A DNA stretch of 64,000 nt, taken from contig JAIEPF010000001.1 in NCBI GenBank assembly GCA_019749945.1, forward strand, positions 302,724-366,723, in the 5' to 3' direction. Under the pieces are notes generated by a model. It was not told the DNA's origin, made no database searches, and saw only the letters and a program-made list of their open reading frames with translations. Source of the DNA: Burkholderiales bacterium. GTDB taxonomy: Bacteria; Pseudomonadota; Gammaproteobacteria; Burkholderiales; SG8-41. Positions 61,607 to 64,000 of the stretch are shown one piece after another (position 1 is the stretch's first letter; every line of letters begins with the position of its first letter). The position numbers were made by a program, and so were the translations under genes.

Positions 61607-62242
61607 TTATTGCGCATTCAGCATCCGGCACAGGCTGTACAACATGCCGGCAGTGGCGCCCCAGATATAACGCCCCTCGTAAGGGATCGCCAGGTAATGG
61701 CGGTGCCGGCCGCGAAAATAATATTCGCGGCGCTGGTAATTCGCGGGGTCGAGGAAATACGCCAGCGGCGCCTCGAAGATGTCAGCCACCTCAAAGGGGT
61801 CAGGCGTCACCGTGAACGGCGGCTCGATCCAGCCCACCACCGGCGTAATGCGAAAGCCCGACGGGATTTCATAACCGGGCAGACGGCCGAGCAGCGTCAC
61901 GTGATGGGCCGCCAGACCGATCTCTTCGGCCATTTCGCGCAGCGCCGTTGCTTCACGGTCGGCATCCTCCGGCTCGACGCGGCCGCCGGGAAAACTGACC
62001 TGCCCGCCATGGTCGCGCAGGTGTTCACTGCGCTGGGTCAGCAGCACCTGCACACCGGCATCGCGATTGACCAGGGGGACCAGCACCGCGGCTTCAGTGA
62101 CCTTGGTGCCTTCCTTCAGCGAAATCGCATGCAGATCCAGCGCCTCGGGCGCCGGGGGCGGACGCTGCAGGCCGGCACGGACGGCATCCACGGTCAGCCG
62201 GAATAAGCCGGGGGCGGCGCCTGTTGAGGGAATGTCGTTCAT
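61607..62242 (-). CDS. CoA pyrophosphatase (NudL-type Nudix hydrolase)
   Basis: A 211-residue Nudix protein that probably cleaves CoA to 3',5'-ADP and phosphopantetheine. The extended CoA-hydrolase motif LLTQRSEHLRDHGGQVSFPGG is followed by the Nudix box with REMAEEIGL (residues 102-110). Near the end, YYFRGRHRHYLAIPYEGRYIWGATAGML is typical. It precedes ybaK with a 6-bp gap. Confidence 0.94.
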   Translation of the reverse strand: MNDIPSTGAAPGLFRLTVDAVRAGLQRPPPAPEALDLHAISLKEGTKVTEAAVLVPLVNRDAGVQVLLTQRSEHLRDHGGQVSFPGGRVEPEDADREATALREMAEEIGLAAHHVTLLGRLPGYEIPSGFRITPVVGWIEPPFTVTPDPFEVADIFEAPLAYFLDPANYQRREYYFRGRHRHYLAIPYEGRYIWGATAGMLYSLCRMLNAQ

Positions 62243-62345
62243 GGGGAAATTCTACCCGTAACCGATGGCCGGCTTTTATGCCACACTGCCTGTGCATCAC
62301 GGATGACAGCACATCCCCTTCAAACAGACCGCAAGGAGAACCGAG

Positions 62346-62597
62346 ATGAAAAAACTGACCGCAGCCGTTGTTGCCACCACCCTGCTGTTCGCCAGCAGCG
62401 CCGCGCTGGCCTTTCACTGCCCCGCCGACATGAAAAAAATCGATGAGGCGATGGCCAAGAACCCGAAACTGAGCGCCGCGCAAATGGCCGACGTCAAGAA
62501 ATTCCGCGCCGAGGGCGAAACCCTGCACAAGGCCGGCAAACACCAGGAATCGGTGGACACGCTGGCCAAGGCGATGAAAATCCTCGATATCAAATAA
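62346..62597 (+). CDS. small exported helical protein, unknown function
   Basis: An 83-residue protein with a signal peptide (cleavage near AALAF, residue 22) and a helical mature part: CPADMKKIDEAMAKNPKLSAAQMADVKKFRAEGETLHKAGKHQESVDTLA is the region in outline, reading as two amphipathic helices with a single Cys. AAGGAGAACC precedes the ATG. The second helix looks like half of a TPR unit. Monocistronic, ended by a strong hairpin. Confidence 0.7.
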   Translation: MKKLTAAVVATTLLFASSAALAFHCPADMKKIDEAMAKNPKLSAAQMADVKKFRAEGETLHKAGKHQESVDTLAKAMKILDIK

Positions 62598-62628
62598 GCC
62601 GCAGCAGCTGCGCTTTCGCCCGTCAACT

Positions 62629-62657
62629 CATCCCCGCTCTCAAGCGGGGATGTTTTT
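62629..62657 (+). terminator. rho-independent terminator overlapping the MOSC gene end
   Basis: CATCCCCGCT-CTCA-AGCGGGGATG with TTTTT after it, 31 bp after the small-protein stop. The hairpin spans the last codons of the convergent MOSC gene, so it is shared with its 3' end. Confidence 0.88.
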
Positions 62658-63149
62658 GTACGCCACAGCCTCACCGACACGAATCACGCCACCGCTCAGC
62701 ACCCGCGCGATGATGCCACCGTGGCCGCGCATCGCGTTGTAACCGCCGCCGCCCAGCACCTCCTCCATGCGCGAACAGGGTTCGCAGAGGCCGCTGCCTT
62801 CGAACACCACACCGCCGATTTCGAACTGCGTATCGCGCAGCGCCAGCAGGTTGATGCCGGACACCACGAGATTGCGCCTTAATAGCGCAGGATCAATAGC
62901 ATCGCGGCCGAGCAATCTGGCAAGCGCATCGAGATGTTCGCGCTGGATCAGCGTGACCTGACGTTTGCCGCCGGCGCGTTGCGCCTTGTGGTCACCGACG
63001 AGGCCGTGGTTGGCCAGCACTTCGACATGATTTAAGGATTGCAGCGGCGCGCGCCGCGCCGGACGCAGACCGATCCATTCGAGCTTGCCCGCGTGCGGGA
63101 AAGTTTCCATCAGTGTGCGCAGCGGACTGGCGGGATTCAGTTTGGGCAT
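62640..63149 (-). CDS. MOSC domain protein
   Basis: A 169-residue MOSC protein: KLEWIGLRPARRAPL, LVGDHKAQRAGGKRQVTLIQREHLDALA, NLVVSGINL and GSGLCEPCSRMEEVLGGGGYNAMRGHGGI. The conserved Cys in CEPC is the proposed sulfur- or molybdenum-binding residue. MOSC proteins carry sulfur or reduce N-hydroxylated compounds with molybdenum cofactor. The enzyme is cytosolic and stands alone. Confidence 0.9.
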   Translation of the reverse strand: MPKLNPASPLRTLMETFPHAGKLEWIGLRPARRAPLQSLNHVEVLANHGLVGDHKAQRAGGKRQVTLIQREHLDALARLLGRDAIDPALLRRNLVVSGINLLALRDTQFEIGGVVFEGSGLCEPCSRMEEVLGGGGYNAMRGHGGIIARVLSGGVIRVGEAVAYKNIPA

Positions 63150-63394
63150 GGGTCAGCGGTCGTGATCAACAAGAACAGCAACAACAAAAATGATTTCCGT
63201 TATTCTCTCCGGGGTAAATCTGAGAGTGTCGCTTTTCGTGCCGGTTTTATCGATGTCGAAAACACCATAAACGAACATAAATTATTGTTTTATTTGAAAA
63301 TAATGATTTGTGTGGGATGTTATCTATCGCGCCAGAATGATGTACGGCGTTTTTGTCGTATAAAACCAGTCAGGCTGCACGGAGAAATCGACAC
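63150..63394. other. AT-rich leader of the DoxX-like gene
   Basis: These 245 bases are clearly richer in A+T than the rest of the window, for example around 63255-63310. No coding sequence is supported. The promoter of the DoxX-like gene is probably here. The base composition fits a recently acquired cassette. Confidence 0.5.
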
Positions 63395-63895
63395 ATGACA
63401 ACTCCCATCATCATGCTCGTATTAATGCTGGCACCCTACCTGGTAGTCCGCATCGTATCAGCCGTCACACATCGTGACTTCGATGCTCGGGGCGCCGCGG
63501 CCATTGGACTTGGCCTCTTGTTCATCTTCACGGGCATTGGGCACTTCATCCAAACGGAACCCATGGCGCAGATGTTGCCCTCCTGGATCCCTGAGCGGAT
63601 GTTTCTCGTCTATTTGACGGGGGTCTTGGAATTCGCCATCGCTGTCGGTTTCCTCGTGCGAAAGACCAGACGATTCACTGGCTGGGTTGCGGCCGTAACG
63701 CTCGTATCGTTCTTTCCGGCAAACATCTACGCGGCGATCAACCATATCCCCATGGGCGGGCACGCTTGGGGTCCGGTGTATCTTCTTGTTCGGGCGCCCC
63801 TTCAGGCCATCATCTTGCTTTGGGTGTATTGGTTTACGATAAAGCAGCCTAACACGGCGCTGCACGGGCACGCGCCGCTAGCGGCGCGCCGGTGA
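63395..63895 (+). CDS. DoxX-like membrane protein, probably in an integron gene cassette
   Basis: A 166-residue protein with four or five helices: IIMLVLMLAPYLVVRIVSAV, AIGLGLLFIFTGIGHFI, VYLTGVLEFAIAVGFLV, FTGWVAAVTLVSFFPANIYAAI and RAPLQAIILLWVYWFTI. GIGHFI and the later IPMGGHAWGP are typical of DoxX-like proteins. GGAGAAATC precedes the ATG. Its codon use and A+T content differ from its neighbours, and its stop codon lies inside an attC-like site. This organisation is common for small membrane proteins in gene cassettes. Function unknown. Confidence 0.8.
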   Translation: MTTPIIMLVLMLAPYLVVRIVSAVTHRDFDARGAAAIGLGLLFIFTGIGHFIQTEPMAQMLPSWIPERMFLVYLTGVLEFAIAVGFLVRKTRRFTGWVAAVTLVSFFPANIYAAINHIPMGGHAWGPVYLLVRAPLQAIILLWVYWFTIKQPNTALHGHAPLAARR

Positions 63896-63909
63896 GCTCG
63901 GCGTTATTT
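63847..63909 (+). other. integron attC-like recombination site
   Basis: GCCTAAC (63847-63853) matches the inverse core RYYYAAC. The central arm CGCGCCGC-TA-GCGGCGCG (63871-63888) is a perfect 8-bp stem, and the right side CCGGTGAGCTCGGCGTTA matches typical attC ends. The terminal GTTRRRY reads GTTATTT, intact only through GTTA; the IS-type sequence that begins next may have replaced the rest. Confidence 0.7.
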
Positions 63910-63936
63910 GCAGTCCGTCAATGACTAGAAGTCATT

Positions 63937-64000
63937 TCATAAATACCGACGCATGAGGATCATGGCGCAGGCGAGATGGACGAAGGCGTTGAAATGATCA
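63937..64000 (-). mobile_element. 3' end of an IS5-type transposase gene (partial)
   Basis: On the minus strand the last 20 codons read DHFNAFVHLACAMILMRRYL and then TGA (63937-63939). The HLACAMI-RR pattern is the usual C-terminus of IS5-family DDE transposases. The gene continues beyond the window. A perfect 6-bp inverted repeat ATGACT-AGA-AGTCAT (63921-63935) lies between its stop and the attC-like site, and the element boundary should be within 63907-63936. Confidence 0.72.

Overview
The window looks like chromosome of a GC-rich Betaproteobacterium, most likely of the Burkholderiales or a close relative. The evidence is the GC-rich, C/G-ending coding sequence, five tripartite-tricarboxylate (Bug) binding proteins scattered as orphans, and the order orn / Ste24-like M48 protease / pterin dehydratase / rsgA / cobD-like / greB near the right end. 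No rRNA, tRNA or CRISPR array was recognised.

Layout. 1-5.5 kb, minus strand: end of a TRAP transporter (dctQ-dctP) preceded by a cyanate uptake and hydrolysis operon in the order cynA-cynB-cynD-cynS, with a sigma-54-type promoter and an NtrC-like box upstream. 5.5-11 kb: M48 lipoprotein protease, ArnT-like glycosyltransferase, Hsp33, thiolase. 11-16.9 kb: two Bug proteins, an N-formylglutamate amidohydrolase-like protein, an AraC regulator divergent from an MFS transporter, and a TSUP exporter. 17-20.5 kb: operon of two CYTH-type proteins, an SLC13 permease and an MgtC-family protein. 20.6-30.6 kb: an envelope-stress island with glycine-zipper proteins, CsbD proteins, an Lmo0937-type peptide, a BON lipoprotein, an OmpA-family protein, a transglutaminase and an AI-2E-family permease, interleaved with two Crp/Fnr paralogues and the remnant of a third. 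31-40.5 kb: SLC13/RCK permease, GST, secreted MetX-like hydrolase, three Bug proteins and a glycosidase-like protein. 40.5-49.3 kb: a sigma factor with the hallmarks of group ECF42, an ABC-2 exporter, four YCII (DGPF) proteins, two VOC proteins, two SRPBCC proteins, a BNR-repeat protein with a MoaD/ThiS partner and a DUF1428 protein. 49.3-63.1 kb: yqjD-yqjE-yqjK-like genes, lrgAB-like genes, pgi and housekeeping genes. 63.1-64 kb: an AT-richer DoxX-like gene ending in an integron attC-like site, abutting the end of an IS5-type transposase.

The most interesting feature is in the envelope-stress island. A 16-bp palindrome, TGTNCG-N4-CGNACA, is found five times in about 8 kb. Four copies head the four minus-strand stress operons and the fifth precedes the Crp/Fnr remnant. 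In each case a -10-like hexamer begins exactly 21 bp after the palindrome, which centres it at about -41.5, the class II geometry of Crp/Fnr activators. I infer a local regulon controlled by the Crp/Fnr paralogues encoded in the same island.

Other points of interest are the sigma-54/NtrC-type control region of the cyn operon, the ECF42/YCII cluster, a short G/C-rich repeat that seems to have inserted in frame into two genes (an SRPBCC gene and pgi), and the gene cassette at the right edge.
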